Part shown: positions 9,082-18,183 of the stretch, piece after piece
Numbering within the stretch: position 1 is the stretch's first letter
Layout: the number at the start of each line of letters is the position of its first letter
Source of the DNA: Cyclobacterium sp. 1_MG-2023
GTDB taxonomy: Bacteria; Bacteroidota; Bacteroidia; Cytophagales; Cyclobacteriaceae
DNA: 64,000 bases
NCBI RefSeq assembly: GCF_030546805.1
Contig: NZ_JAUOPC010000018.1
Coordinates: 1 to 64,000 of the forward strand
Direction: 5' to 3'
Notes under the pieces: generated by a model
Told to the model about the DNA's origin: nothing
Seen by the model: the letters and a program-made list of their open reading frames with translations, nothing else
Database searches by the model: none
Made by a program: the position numbers and the translations under genes

Positions 9082-11259
9082 TTAATTGGCGTGATCTGAA
9101 ATAAATTTAATCCGGTATACCCGTACTTCTTCTTCAGCAAAGTCATCTTCTTCGAGCTCTGCCATGGCATCCTTGATATGGTCCGATTCCGCCGTCATAA
9201 AATAATCATGGAGGATGTCTTCTCTTTCATCATCCATGATGTTTTCTATATAATAATTGATATTTAGTTTAGTTCCACTGTAGATGATTTGTTCAATTTC
9301 ATGCAGTAATTCACTCATGCTGATGTTCAGGTTCATGGCAATCTCATCGAGATCGATTTTCCTGTCTATCTGTTGTATGATGGTGATTTTTACCTTTGAC
9401 CTTGTTCCGGATGTTTTGACGACCACATCCGAAGCAGTAATGATTTCATTTTCTTCTACATATTTTTCAATGAGTCGGATAAAGGACCTGCCAAATTTAG
9501 TGACTTTTCCTGTGCCAACGCCATTTATTTGTGCCAATTCCTCCCTACTTGTGGGGTAAACGGTTGCCATCTCTTCAAGTGAAGGGTCTTGGAAAATGAC
9601 ATAGGGAGGAAGGTTTTTAGCTTTCGCTACCTTTTTACGCTCTAATTTTAATAATTCATAAAGCTTTTCATCATAGGCCTTGCCAACATTGCTCATTTCT
9701 TCTGAGGAGACATTTTCTGCCATTTCATCAAAATTGTGATTTTTACTAATCACTACAGAATGTGGATTTTTTAGAAAGTCCTCACTTTTGTCTGAAAGTA
9801 AGATAATGCCATAGTTTTCTATGTCCTTTTCTAGCAAACCAAAAATCATGGACTGCCTTAACACTGTCTTCCAGTGGGTCTCATCCTTGTCTTTGCCTAT
9901 GCCAAATGAGGGCAACTTGTCATGGCCATAGCTCAATATATAATCGTTTTTCTCCCCTTGTAAAAGGCTTACGATATGTTCCATGCTAAACCGTTGGTTG
10001 GTGTCTTTAACGGCATTGATGACTTTGATGATGTCCTCTTTTCCTTCAAAGGTTTCCTTGGTTTTTTTACAGTTGTCACAAAAACCGCAGTCTTTGGAGA
10101 GGGTTTCCCCAAAATAATGAAGCAAAAACCTTCTTCTACAAACAGAGCTCTCAGCGTATGCTGCCATTTCTTGCAGCAAGACCCTGGCGTTTTCTCTTTC
10201 GTTGACAGGTTTGTCTTTATTGAATTTCTCCAGCTTAATGATGTCTTCATACCTGTAAAACATCAAACAATGCCCTTCGAGCCCATCTCTACCTGAACGA
10301 CCGGTTTCTTGATAATAGCCTTCCAAAGATTTTGGAACGTCGTAATGGATCACATACCTGACATCAGGTTTATCAATCCCCATTCCAAATGCAATGGTGG
10401 CGACAATCACATCAACTTCTTCATTTAGGAAGTCATCCTGGTTTTTCACCCTTACATGACCATCTAGTCCGGCATGGTAGGGGGCAGCATTGATGCCATT
10501 TACTTTTAATAATTCGGCTATTTCAGTTACCTTTTTTCTGCTTAAGCAGTAGATGATTCCTGATTTTCCCTTTTGAGACTTTATGTATTTAATAATCTCC
10601 TTTTTTGTCTCACTTTTAATCTTAGGCCTGACTTCGTAATACAGGTTCGTTCTGTTAAAAGAAGATTTATATAGATCAGCTTCCTCCATCTGCAGGTTAC
10701 GCTGAATGTCTTGCTGCACCTTAGGCGTGGCAGTAGCTGTTAAAGCGATAACCGGAAGGTTGTCTCCTATTTGAGAAATGATTGACTTTATCTTTCTGTA
10801 TTCCGGTCTGAAATCATGCCCCCATTCGGAGATACAATGGGCTTCATCAATGGCCACAAAGCTGATGTCTGCACTTTTCAGGAATTTCACATTCTCCTCC
10901 TTAGTCAAGGACTCAGGAGCTACATACAGTAGTTTGGTTAGCCCTGCACTAACTTCTCCTTTAACCCGATTTGATTCGGTTTTGCTAAGAGTGGAATTTA
11001 GGAAGTGAGCATTGATGCCAAAACTATTCAATTGATCCACCTGGTTTTTCATTAAGGCTATCAATGGAGAAATGACAATGGCTGTACCATTTTTTGAAAC
11101 AGCAGGCAATTGATAACAAAGTGACTTTCCTGCACCGGTTGGCATTATCACAAAGGTATTGTTGCCCTTGAGAATATTGTCCACTATCAACTGTTGGTTC
11201 CCTCTAAACTGATTGAAACCAAATATTTTTTTTAAATTATCTTTAACTGCGCTATCCAC
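9082..11259 (-). CDS. recQ: ATP-dependent DNA helicase RecQ
   Basis: A 725-residue 3'-5' DNA helicase for recombination and replication repair. Motif I MPTGAGKSLCYQ lies near residue 40, DEAH near 138, and the QTGRSGRDG motif VI near 320. The zinc-binding RecQ-CT segment carries Cys residues (CRRRFL, CGFCDNCK). A winged-helix region follows, and an HRDC domain lies near 530-605 (PPYVIF, LAQINGVGTGKVTKFG). It is longer than E. coli RecQ (about 610) because of an extra C-terminal acidic/helical region of about 115 residues, common in Bacteroidota versions. It starts the recQ-purD-ricT-gldH series and is divergent from kdsD. Confidence 0.95.
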   Translation of the reverse strand: MDSAVKDNLKKIFGFNQFRGNQQLIVDNILKGNNTFVIMPTGAGKSLCYQLPAVSKNGTAIVISPLIALMKNQVDQLNSFGINAHFLNSTLSKTESNRVKGEVSAGLTKLLYVAPESLTKEENVKFLKSADISFVAIDEAHCISEWGHDFRPEYRKIKSIISQIGDNLPVIALTATATPKVQQDIQRNLQMEEADLYKSSFNRTNLYYEVRPKIKSETKKEIIKYIKSQKGKSGIIYCLSRKKVTEIAELLKVNGINAAPYHAGLDGHVRVKNQDDFLNEEVDVIVATIAFGMGIDKPDVRYVIHYDVPKSLEGYYQETGRSGRDGLEGHCLMFYRYEDIIKLEKFNKDKPVNERENARVLLQEMAAYAESSVCRRRFLLHYFGETLSKDCGFCDNCKKTKETFEGKEDIIKVINAVKDTNQRFSMEHIVSLLQGEKNDYILSYGHDKLPSFGIGKDKDETHWKTVLRQSMIFGLLEKDIENYGIILLSDKSEDFLKNPHSVVISKNHNFDEMAENVSSEEMSNVGKAYDEKLYELLKLERKKVAKAKNLPPYVIFQDPSLEEMATVYPTSREELAQINGVGTGKVTKFGRSFIRLIEKYVEENEIITASDVVVKTSGTRSKVKITIIQQIDRKIDLDEIAMNLNISMSELLHEIEQIIYSGTKLNINYYIENIMDDEREDILHDYFMTAESDHIKDAMAELEEDDFAEEEVRVYRIKFISDHAN

Positions 11260-11320
11260 TACATTAATAGTTTAATGAGTTACTCCCTGTCAATTATTAA
11301 TGTTTAAGGCAAAACTTTAT

Positions 11321-11328
11321 TACCTTTA
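11321..11328 (+). promoter_or_regulatory. Candidate -7 element for kdsD
   Basis: TACCTTTA matches the Bacteroidota TAnnTTTG consensus at all but the last base and lies 30 bp before the kdsD start. No strong -33 element is visible. Confidence 0.35.
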
Positions 11329-11357
11329 TACAAATCTAACAATTAACAGCTGTAAAA

Positions 11358-12326
11358 TTGAATTTACTAAAAAATATTAGAACCACGGCAATAAATGTGT
11401 TTCAAAACGAAGCCAATGCACTATTAAATTTGATCCCTGAGATTGGCCAAGATTTTGAGACCTGTGTTGAGGATGTTTTAAATAGTAAAGGCAGGATAGT
11501 TATTACAGGAATAGGTAAAAGCGCTATCGTTGCAAATAAAATTGTGGCAACTTTGAATTCTACAGGTACTCCTTCTTTATTTATGCATGCGGCAGATGCA
11601 ATTCATGGGGATTTGGGTATGATTAAAAAAGAAGATTTTGTAATTTGTATTTCCAAAAGTGGAAACACCCCTGAAATCAAACTATTGGTTCCGATGCTCA
11701 AAACACTGGGAAGCAAGTTAATCGGCCTTGTGGGGAATAAAGACAGCTATTTGGCCAAACATTCTGATTATGTATTGTTTACAGGGATTGACGAAGAAGC
11801 TTGTCCCAACAATTTGGCACCAACAACAAGTACAACGGTTCAAATGGCGATGGGGGATGCATTGGCCATTTGCTTGCTTACTGCTCGTGGTTTTACCGCG
11901 GAATCATTTGCCCGGTTTCATCCGGGAGGAACCTTAGGGAAACAGTTGTACCTTAAGGTAAAAGATGTGATAGATGCCAGTCTGCTTCCTATGGTACAAG
12001 AAAGCGCATCTCTTAAAGAGGTGATCTTGGAGATAAGCAGCAAGAGATTGGGAGCAACAGCAGTGGTGGACGAGACCCAAAAGCTACAGGGGATAATTAC
12101 TGATGGAGATTTGAGGAGGATGCTTCAAAATAATTTTGATTTGTCTGAAATCAAAGCAGGAGATATAATGACCAAAGATCCAAAAACCATTTTTTTGGAT
12201 GACTATGCAGTAAAGGCAGTAGAGGTAATGAGAACTTTTAACATAACACAATTAGTGGTGCAAGACAATTCTTCTTTGGTTGGGTTTGTTCATATTCATG
12301 ATTTGATGAAGGAAGGTATCGTATAA
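11358..12326 (+). CDS. kdsD: Arabinose-5-phosphate isomerase (KdsD/KpsF)
   Basis: A 322-residue enzyme that converts ribulose-5-phosphate to arabinose-5-phosphate, the first step toward KDO for lipopolysaccharide. An N-terminal SIS domain (about 35-170) contains GIGKSAIVANKIVATLNSTG and SKSGNTPE, followed by two CBS domains (about 205-320). The start codon is TTG; no in-frame ATG lies upstream, and the N-terminus matches family length. Only 2 bp separate it from the sugar-nucleotide gene downstream, so the two are likely one operon for surface-sugar precursors. Confidence 0.93.
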   Translation: MNLLKNIRTTAINVFQNEANALLNLIPEIGQDFETCVEDVLNSKGRIVITGIGKSAIVANKIVATLNSTGTPSLFMHAADAIHGDLGMIKKEDFVICISKSGNTPEIKLLVPMLKTLGSKLIGLVGNKDSYLAKHSDYVLFTGIDEEACPNNLAPTTSTTVQMAMGDALAICLLTARGFTAESFARFHPGGTLGKQLYLKVKDVIDASLLPMVQESASLKEVILEISSKRLGATAVVDETQKLQGIITDGDLRRMLQNNFDLSEIKAGDIMTKDPKTIFLDDYAVKAVEVMRTFNITQLVVQDNSSLVGFVHIHDLMKEGIV

Positions 12327-12328
12327 AA

Positions 12329-13405
12329 ATGAAGGAAAAGGACAGGTACATTGTAATTTTAGCTGGTGGTTTAGGTATTAATTTTTGGCCTTCAAGTAGG
12401 CGCCAAAGGCCCAAGCAATTTTTAGATCTATTGGGAACAGGACGCACCTTGCTGCAAATGACCTACGACCGATATGTTAACCATTTTGAAAACTATCAAT
12501 TCATTATTGTTACCAATAAAGAGTATTTCGCATTGGTGAAAGACCAATTGCCGGATATTCCTGAAGGTCAGATTTTGGTGGAGCCCATGCAACGAAATAC
12601 AGCAGCTTCAATAGCTTTGGCGAGTTATAAGATTCAAAAGCTTAATCCCAATGCCAGGGTTTTGATCAGCCCTTCAGATCAATTGATCTTTAATGAAAAC
12701 TTGTTTTTTGAGGCCATGGATAAGGCCATGGAAGGGGCTTCTTCCTTGGGTAAATTGATAACCATTGGGATAAAGCCCAACAGACCGGATACTGATTTTG
12801 GTTATATTCAGTTTTTTCCTGAGGCTGGGCAACCTGTAAAAAAGGTCAAGACTTTTTCTGAAAAACCCGATTTGGACTTGGCCATCACCTTTATTGAAAG
12901 CGGGGATTTTGTATGGAATACGGGGACTTTCGTTTGGAAAAACGAAAGCATCATTCAGGCCTTCAGTAAATATCTTCCGGATATGGCAGAAGTATTTGAG
13001 GAAGGCGAAGTTTATTTTTGCACCGATAAAGAGGCTGAGTTTTTAATAAAAGCTTACAGTTTTATTAAAAATATTTCCATTGACCATGGGATTTTTGAAA
13101 AGTCAAATGAAGTATTTGTCGTGTTGGGTGAGTTTGGCTGGACAGACCTTGGCTCCTGGCAGAATCTATACGACATCAGTGAAAAAGACCAAGAAAATAA
13201 TTCCGTTAATGGGCAGGCAATGCTGTACGAAACAAGCAATTGCTTCATCAACGTCCCGCCTAGAAAATTAGTCGTGGTTCAAGGTCTTAAAGACTATCTT
13301 ATCAGTGACAGCGAGGATGTATTGTTAATTTGCAAGCTGGATGCAAACAGTAAATACAAGGAATATATTTCCGATGCCAAAAAGATCGATGAAAGTTACA
13401 CTTGA
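12329..13405 (+). CDS. manC: Mannose-1-phosphate guanylyltransferase-like nucleotidyltransferase
   Basis: A 358-residue protein of the GDP-mannose pyrophosphorylase family, single-domain type without the C-terminal isomerase. Visible motifs are the N-terminal AGGLGINFWPSSR loop, PKQF, VEPMQRNTAAS near 84-94, FSEKPD, FVWNTGTFVW and FGWTDLGSW. Two usual residues differ: the signature loop Arg is Asn 18 (GINFWP instead of G[ST]RFWP), and the family's PSDH/PADH motif is PSDQ (Gln 118). The fold and other sites are intact, so it may still be active, or may prefer another sugar phosphate. It follows kdsD by 2 bp and converges on murQ with 9 bp between stops. Confidence 0.85.
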   Translation: MKEKDRYIVILAGGLGINFWPSSRRQRPKQFLDLLGTGRTLLQMTYDRYVNHFENYQFIIVTNKEYFALVKDQLPDIPEGQILVEPMQRNTAASIALASYKIQKLNPNARVLISPSDQLIFNENLFFEAMDKAMEGASSLGKLITIGIKPNRPDTDFGYIQFFPEAGQPVKKVKTFSEKPDLDLAITFIESGDFVWNTGTFVWKNESIIQAFSKYLPDMAEVFEEGEVYFCTDKEAEFLIKAYSFIKNISIDHGIFEKSNEVFVVLGEFGWTDLGSWQNLYDISEKDQENNSVNGQAMLYETSNCFINVPPRKLVVVQGLKDYLISDSEDVLLICKLDANSKYKEYISDAKKIDESYT

Positions 13406-13414
13406 TGGATAAGA

Positions 13415-14224
13415 TTAATTTCTATTCTCGAAGGCATTTACTGCATTTCTTACAGAACCATGTTCTTTAAGCATGGCTAAGGCTTCTGCTTCTCCTAGCC
13501 CGGTGGCCTCCATGATCATCAATGTGCCTCTATGAACCAGTTTTTTGTTGGACAGCTGCATGTCTACCATCTTATTGCCTTTCACCTTTCCTAATTTAAT
13601 CATGACACTGGTAGATATCATGTTAAGGGCCAGTTTTTGAGCAGTTCCTGATTTCATTCTGGTACTTCCTGTTACAAATTCGGGACCTACAACTATCTCT
13701 ACCGGCATGGCCACTTCTTTGGCTAGAGGACTACCTTCATTGCATGTAATGCAGCCTGTAAGTAAGCCTTCCTTCATGGCTTTTTTTACTCCTCCTATTA
13801 CATAGGGCGTGGTGCCTGATGCAGCTATACCGATAATGGTATCCTGAGCATTGAAATCAAATGCCTGAATATCTTCCCAAGCTTGCTCCGGGTCATCTTC
13901 AGCATTTTCCACTGCTTTTCTTATGGCCGTATCCCCACCGGCAATAATTCCAATTACCATGTCATGTGGTACGCCATAGGTCGGCGGGCATTCTGAAGCA
14001 TCAAGGATACCTAGTCGGCCACTAGTGCCGGCTCCAATATAAAATAAACGACCACCTTTTTCCATCCTAGGGACTATGGCTTCCACCAGTTTCTGAATTT
14101 GAGGAATAGCCTTGTTGACCGCATGTGGAACCGTCTGATCTTCTTTGTTCATATTGGTCAATAATTCATTGACCGACATTTTTTCAAGGTGGTTGTAATA
14201 GGAGGCGCTTTCTGTGGTGCTCAT
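13415..14224 (-). CDS. murQ: N-acetylmuramic acid 6-phosphate etherase
   Basis: A 269-residue SIS-domain lyase that splits the lactyl ether of MurNAc-6-phosphate to give GlcNAc-6-phosphate and D-lactate during peptidoglycan recycling. The signature GTSGRLGILDASECPPTYG lies near residues 66-84, with the general-acid Glu at 78; STRMKSGTAQK is also present. The length is slightly short of the E. coli enzyme (298). Its ATG overlaps the stop of the upstream kinase gene by 4 bp, implying translational coupling. Confidence 0.95.
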   Translation of the reverse strand: MSTTESASYYNHLEKMSVNELLTNMNKEDQTVPHAVNKAIPQIQKLVEAIVPRMEKGGRLFYIGAGTSGRLGILDASECPPTYGVPHDMVIGIIAGGDTAIRKAVENAEDDPEQAWEDIQAFDFNAQDTIIGIAASGTTPYVIGGVKKAMKEGLLTGCITCNEGSPLAKEVAMPVEIVVGPEFVTGSTRMKSGTAQKLALNMISTSVMIKLGKVKGNKMVDMQLSNKKLVHRGTLMIMEATGLGEAEALAMLKEHGSVRNAVNAFENRN

Positions 14225-15063
14225 ATCTTTTTTTGGTGGTAGAGTGTTAATCCGGCTATTGGAGTTTCTAGGATAGTATTGATTTGTATGTTTAGATCGT
14301 TTCCAATTTGTCTTAGGACATCATTGTTATAGTAAGCGATAGATCCGACAAAATTCACAGGTTTGTTTTGATAATCTTTGTACCTCATGACATGTCTTGA
14401 GAAGAAATCTTTAAAACCATTGTAGAAAAGCCCATAGCAATATGGGTCAGCCTTATGTTGGGCTATAAATTCACAAAAACCTGCCATAAAACGATTAGGA
14501 AATGGTCTTTTATAGACATTGTCCTGAATATCAATAATGGAAAGGTGATATTTATCAATAAATGCTTCCCGAATAGCGGTGGGCATGTCATCGTATATAA
14601 AATCTTGTAGGAAGTGCTTTCCAATATAAGTTCCTCCACCCTCATCACCTAAAAGGTAACCGGGAGAAGGCCTGCTGTCTGTTATTTTGTCACCATCATA
14701 GTCTCCGCTATTTGAGCCTGTTCCCAATATGCAGGCTATACCTGCTTCGTGACCACAGGTTGCCCTTGCGGAGGCCATTAGATCATGATCTACATATACC
14801 TTGGCATCTTTGTAAATGCTGTTGATGGCATTTTTCACAGTTTCTTTATTGGCCTCAGAGGTGCAACCGGAGCCATAAAAATAAACCTCCTGGATAATAT
14901 CTTTCCATGAAAGGAGATCAGGCGTTTGGAGTCCCAACTCCATGTCCTCTTTGGTCTGATAATAGGGGTTAAATCCTACAGTTCTTGTTTGATGAACTTT
15001 ATTATCATGTGTGATTACTCTCCAGTCTGTTTTGCTAGAGCCACTGTCTGCGATCAGAATCAT
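14221..15063 (-). CDS. N-acetylglucosamine kinase-like protein (BadF/BadG family)
   Basis: A 280-residue ASKHA-fold kinase. The phosphate-1 loop is ADSGSSKTDW at residues 4-13, with ACILGTGSNSG near 110 and LLGDEGGGTYIG near 138. Members next to murQ are thought to phosphorylate GlcNAc or MurNAc salvaged from cell-wall turnover, feeding MurQ. The 4-bp overlap with murQ supports that pairing. Which sugar is used cannot be told from sequence. Confidence 0.85.
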   Translation of the reverse strand: MILIADSGSSKTDWRVITHDNKVHQTRTVGFNPYYQTKEDMELGLQTPDLLSWKDIIQEVYFYGSGCTSEANKETVKNAINSIYKDAKVYVDHDLMASARATCGHEAGIACILGTGSNSGDYDGDKITDSRPSPGYLLGDEGGGTYIGKHFLQDFIYDDMPTAIREAFIDKYHLSIIDIQDNVYKRPFPNRFMAGFCEFIAQHKADPYCYGLFYNGFKDFFSRHVMRYKDYQNKPVNFVGSIAYYNNDVLRQIGNDLNIQINTILETPIAGLTLYHQKKI

Positions 15064-15291
15064 TTATATTAAATAGCCAATTGGTTCAAATTTATCAAAT
15101 ACATTTTCATTATGTGGGGCATCTTCAAGCTCTTCTGTTAAGTCTTGTCCTGCCCAATGTTCATAATGTTTGCCATTTTTCCACAGTCTGGAATTACCTA
15201 CATCATATATTTTGCCTTTGTAAGCAATCCATATTTCAGGTTTGTCCTGCCCGTTTCTTAAGGCCAGTTGGTTTTTAGAAATAGAAATCAT
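15064..15291 (-). CDS. Small cytochrome b5-like heme-binding protein
   Basis: Begins at the ATG at 15291 (75 residues); the frame extends to a TTG at 15309 that would add only six residues. The sequence is almost all one cytochrome b5-like domain: a strand pair EIWIAYKGKIYDV, then NSRLWKNGKHYEHWAGQDLTEEL and APHNENVF. The histidines in GKHYEHWAG and APHNE are the likely heme-region residues in this minimal subfamily. No signal peptide or membrane anchor is seen, so a cytosolic location is likely. Its stop directly abuts the kinase start, so it appears to be co-transcribed with the kinase and murQ, though no functional link is obvious. Confidence 0.75.
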   Translation of the reverse strand: MISISKNQLALRNGQDKPEIWIAYKGKIYDVGNSRLWKNGKHYEHWAGQDLTEELEDAPHNENVFDKFEPIGYLI

Positions 15292-15342
15292 ATGCTTATT
15301 CTCTTGCAAATATAGGACTACCTAGGGTATATATATGTATTA

Positions 15343-16500
15343 TTAATAAAGTTTTAATTGGGCATTGACCCATCGCTCGGGTATTTCTCCTTTTTGAGCG
15401 GTTTGGTAATCCTGATAACTGCAGGGAATAATGGAGTCTCGATTGTATTTTTCCCCCTTATTTCTAGGGATCTCTAGCCACCATTTTCCGCTTAGCTTGC
15501 TTTTGTAAAAATGCAAAATAGAAGGCTTGGAGTCTAATGATACGGTATACTTGATATAGTCGCTACTTTTAAATGATAAGCTGTCTTTTCTCTGGTGAAA
15601 GCCTTCAATAAAATACCAGACCATTGTGGCAATAATGGCAGCAGTCTTTTGCCTGTGGTCATCCAAATCCACATGGTAACCATAGATTCCAATGGAACTT
15701 AGCTTTTCATTGGTGCCTGCAAACCAGCATATTTGACAGGCCTCCTCGGCGCTTAAGCCAAAAGGCTGCGCTCCAATGGCTCCGGGAGCATCTGAGGAAT
15801 TGATGGAACAAATGTCAAAACTTAATAAATCTGCATTTCTAATCAGCGGTTCGGTTTCTTTGAAGTTGTCCCGCAATTGCCCTAAACGGATATGGTCAAA
15901 GTAAAGCTTCTCTAAGGTGGTGACCAATTCAGGGTCTGTCAAAAAACTTTGGTAAGCAAGGTGGCAATAGTTGAACATATAGTTGGGCTCATGTAAAACC
16001 ACTTCCTGAGAATGCAGGTCATGAGGATTGCCCGCATCCTCCATGTCCATTTTAGCATCCACAGTTAGTAAGCTGACCAGTTTTTTCATGTGCTGGTAAG
16101 CTTTAAACTGCCCAACATCCAGGTCATGGCTTCCACCGATAAAAATTGGCAATACTTGTGTTTTTATCATTAATTCACCAATGGAACTGATCAGTGATCG
16201 GGTTTCTTGTAAATTTTCCCCGAGTTTAATATTGCCTAAATCTGCAAGGCTGTAATTTCCCTGGCCCTTTTTGAGCGCATATAGTTTCTTTCGAATGGCA
16301 GTACTGCTTGCCAATGAATTTTTTAATGTATCATCCCCGGTGCCCCTGTATTCTTCTATGCCAATGATGGCAATTTGAATACCTTTGAGATCCGGGAATG
16401 TTTCATCATGACAATGAATGTGGTGAAAAAATGCATTGTGCCCATATTCTTCTTGTAGAATCTCGGAAGGGATAGGTTCGAAAAATGCCTGTAAATCCAT
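15343..16500 (-). CDS. Arginase/agmatinase-fold protein with altered metal site
   Basis: A 385-residue ureohydrolase-family protein. Metal-binding motifs are recognisable but changed: GGSHD at 122-126 keeps its His; the DAHxD motif reads DAKMD (148-152), with Lys for the bridging-site His; the SxDxD motif reads SFDIC (227-231), with Cys for the second Asp. By comparison with arginase, ligands for one manganese site remain and the other site is lost. The C-terminal 70 residues (KYTVSLDSKPSILHF to WLEIPR) extend beyond the usual fold. It may be a single-metal enzyme or a non-catalytic relative. It lies 50 bp upstream of the cytochrome b5-like gene on the same strand. Confidence 0.75.
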   Translation of the reverse strand: MDLQAFFEPIPSEILQEEYGHNAFFHHIHCHDETFPDLKGIQIAIIGIEEYRGTGDDTLKNSLASSTAIRKKLYALKKGQGNYSLADLGNIKLGENLQETRSLISSIGELMIKTQVLPIFIGGSHDLDVGQFKAYQHMKKLVSLLTVDAKMDMEDAGNPHDLHSQEVVLHEPNYMFNYCHLAYQSFLTDPELVTTLEKLYFDHIRLGQLRDNFKETEPLIRNADLLSFDICSINSSDAPGAIGAQPFGLSAEEACQICWFAGTNEKLSSIGIYGYHVDLDDHRQKTAAIIATMVWYFIEGFHQRKDSLSFKSSDYIKYTVSLDSKPSILHFYKSKLSGKWWLEIPRNKGEKYNRDSIIPCSYQDYQTAQKGEIPERWVNAQLKLY

Positions 16501-16710
16501 TGTTATCTTTTAGAGATTGAATATTAAATCAGAAATGTCAATAGGTGTCCTGAATGCTAAAACCTTCTGGCTGGGCACGATATTATTATTCCCAAGCAGC
16601 AGCAGGGACTCTGTTTTTATAAAGCCTATCAACCAAAAGCCTATGCTGTCTAAGGTTGGGCAGGAGTTCCGTTGAATAATTTAATATAAAATTATGGAAA
16701 AAGAAGGCAT

Positions 16711-16740
16711 AAAAAAAGTCCCGTTAAACTTTAACGGGAC
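16711..16740 (-). terminator. Rho-independent terminator of nqrF
   Basis: An 11-bp perfect stem (GTCCCGTTAAA / TTTAACGGGAC, 16718-16740) is followed on the minus strand by seven T residues (16717-16711), 15 bp after the nqrF stop. Confidence 0.9.
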
Positions 16741-16754
16741 CCTTTTCTGATTTT

Positions 16755-18059
16755 TTATCCTCCGAAATCATCGAATCTGATATTCTCTTTTGGAACACCC
16801 AAATCATCCAGCATCTTAAGCACTGCTGCATTCATCAAAGGAGGGCCACATAAGTAATATTCTATTTCATCCGGCTCATCAATTTCTTTAAGGTAGTTGT
16901 CATAAAGAACTTGGTGGATAAAGCCTACATAGCCATCACCCTCCTTGTCATCCATTGACTTTTTGACTTTCCAGTTGTCCTCAGGTAGAGGTTCGGATAA
17001 GCCTATGTTGAAGCTAAAATTCGGGAAATCTTTTTCAATACCTCTAAAGTGTGGTGTGTAGAACAACTCCTTTTTAGATCTACCACCGTACCAATAAGAT
17101 ACTTTTCTATTTGTTTTCTCTGTGTGGAAAAGGTGGAAGAGGTGAGATCTTAATGGGGCCATACCGGCACCACCACCTATGTAAATCATTTCTCTTTGGG
17201 TAGGATTAATATGGAATTCACCATAAGGTCCTGAAATGGTTACTTTATCACCAGGTACTCTTGAGAAAACATAAGAAGAACATACACCCGGATTCACATC
17301 CATCCATTTGTTATTAGCTCTATCCCAAGGTGGAGTGGCAATACGGATGGTTAGCATTACAATATTTCCTTCAGCTGGGTGGTTGGCCATGGAGTAAGCC
17401 CTAAAAAGAGGCTCATCATTTTTCATGGAAAGATCCCATAAACCAAATTTATCCCAATCGCTTTGGTACACGTCTTTCGGGTGTTCCAACTCAGGGTGAG
17501 GAGTGATATCCATACCCTTAAAGGATACCGTAATGGCAGGAACATCTATTTGAATATACCCTCCAGGTTCAAAGTCCAAAGTTTCACCTTCAGGAAGTTT
17601 TACTTTAAATTCTTTAATAAATGTAGAAACGTTGTAATTAGAAATTACTTCACATTCCCATTTCTTAATACCGAAGATTTCTTCCGGAATCCGGATCTTC
17701 ATGTCATTTTTTACCTTTACCTGGCAAGAAAGTCTTACTTGGTTTTGTTTTTCTGCTCTGCTAAGGTGACCTTCTTCTGTAGGAAGGACTTCACCTCCAC
17801 CTTCCTCAATGGTGCATTTGCACATGGCGCAGGTACCCCCACCTCCACAAGCTGAAGGAAGAAAGATTTTTTTGCCACTTAATGTGTTGAGCAGGGTAGA
17901 CCCGGCAGATGCGATTAGAGGGTTTTTTTCGTCCCCGTTAATAATGATTTTAACATCTCCTGAAGACACCAACTTAGACTGGGCAAAAAGAAGAACAAAC
18001 ACCAGTAGCAAAATAATAATGGTAAATGCTACTATCGAAGTAATGATTACTGAACTCAT
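16755..18059 (-). CDS. nqrF: Na+-translocating NADH:quinone reductase subunit F
   Basis: A 434-residue NADH-oxidising subunit of Na+-NQR. One N-terminal membrane helix (residues 4-26) is followed by a ferredoxin domain with [2Fe-2S] cysteines at 71, 77, 80 and 112. An FAD-binding domain follows (RAYSMANHP near 230), then an NADH-binding domain ([24 protein letters not shown] near 404). Length and all key motifs are normal. It stands alone: the upstream neighbour is accD and none of nqrA-E is in the window, although nqrF usually ends an nqrABCDEF operon. It has its own promoter-like element and terminator. Confidence 0.95.
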   Translation of the reverse strand: MSSVIITSIVAFTIIILLLVFVLLFAQSKLVSSGDVKIIINGDEKNPLIASAGSTLLNTLSGKKIFLPSACGGGGTCAMCKCTIEEGGGEVLPTEEGHLSRAEKQNQVRLSCQVKVKNDMKIRIPEEIFGIKKWECEVISNYNVSTFIKEFKVKLPEGETLDFEPGGYIQIDVPAITVSFKGMDITPHPELEHPKDVYQSDWDKFGLWDLSMKNDEPLFRAYSMANHPAEGNIVMLTIRIATPPWDRANNKWMDVNPGVCSSYVFSRVPGDKVTISGPYGEFHINPTQREMIYIGGGAGMAPLRSHLFHLFHTEKTNRKVSYWYGGRSKKELFYTPHFRGIEKDFPNFSFNIGLSEPLPEDNWKVKKSMDDKEGDGYVGFIHQVLYDNYLKEIDEPDEIEYYLCGPPLMNAAVLKMLDDLGVPKENIRFDDFGG

Positions 18060-18108
18060 TTAATAAATTTTTATCTTTATCAGTATGTTTAACTGGTTTT
18101 GAATCGTA

Positions 18109-18116
18109 CAAATATA
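18109..18116 (-). promoter_or_regulatory. -7 promoter element for nqrF
   Basis: On the minus strand the sequence reads TATATTTG, a full match to the Bacteroidota TAnnTTTG consensus, 50 bp upstream of the nqrF ATG. It lies downstream of the hairpin after accD, which supports separate transcription. Confidence 0.6.
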
Positions 18117-18140
18117 TTTATATTTCCCCAAAACCATCAC

Positions 18141-18168
18141 AATCTTGGGATAAATTAATCCCAAGATT
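18141..18168 (-). terminator. Hairpin between accD and nqrF
   Basis: An 11-bp perfect inverted repeat (AATCTTGGGAT / ATCCCAAGATT) with a 6-nt loop lies 15 bp after the accD stop. The T-tract is interrupted (TGTGATGGTTTTG on the minus strand), so it could be a weak terminator or a 3' stabiliser. Confidence 0.6.
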
Positions 18169-18183
18169 TAATATAATAACCTT

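Noticed and set aside
8724-9104. Plus-strand frame of 126 codons opposite purD
   Set aside because: It is fully antisense to purD and has no family resemblance or promoter.
9976-10296. Plus-strand frame of 106 codons opposite recQ
   Set aside because: Antisense to the conserved zinc-binding region of recQ; the composition is that of a shadow frame.
17463-17855. Plus-strand frame of 130 codons opposite nqrF
   Set aside because: Antisense to the ferredoxin and FAD domains, with no independent support.
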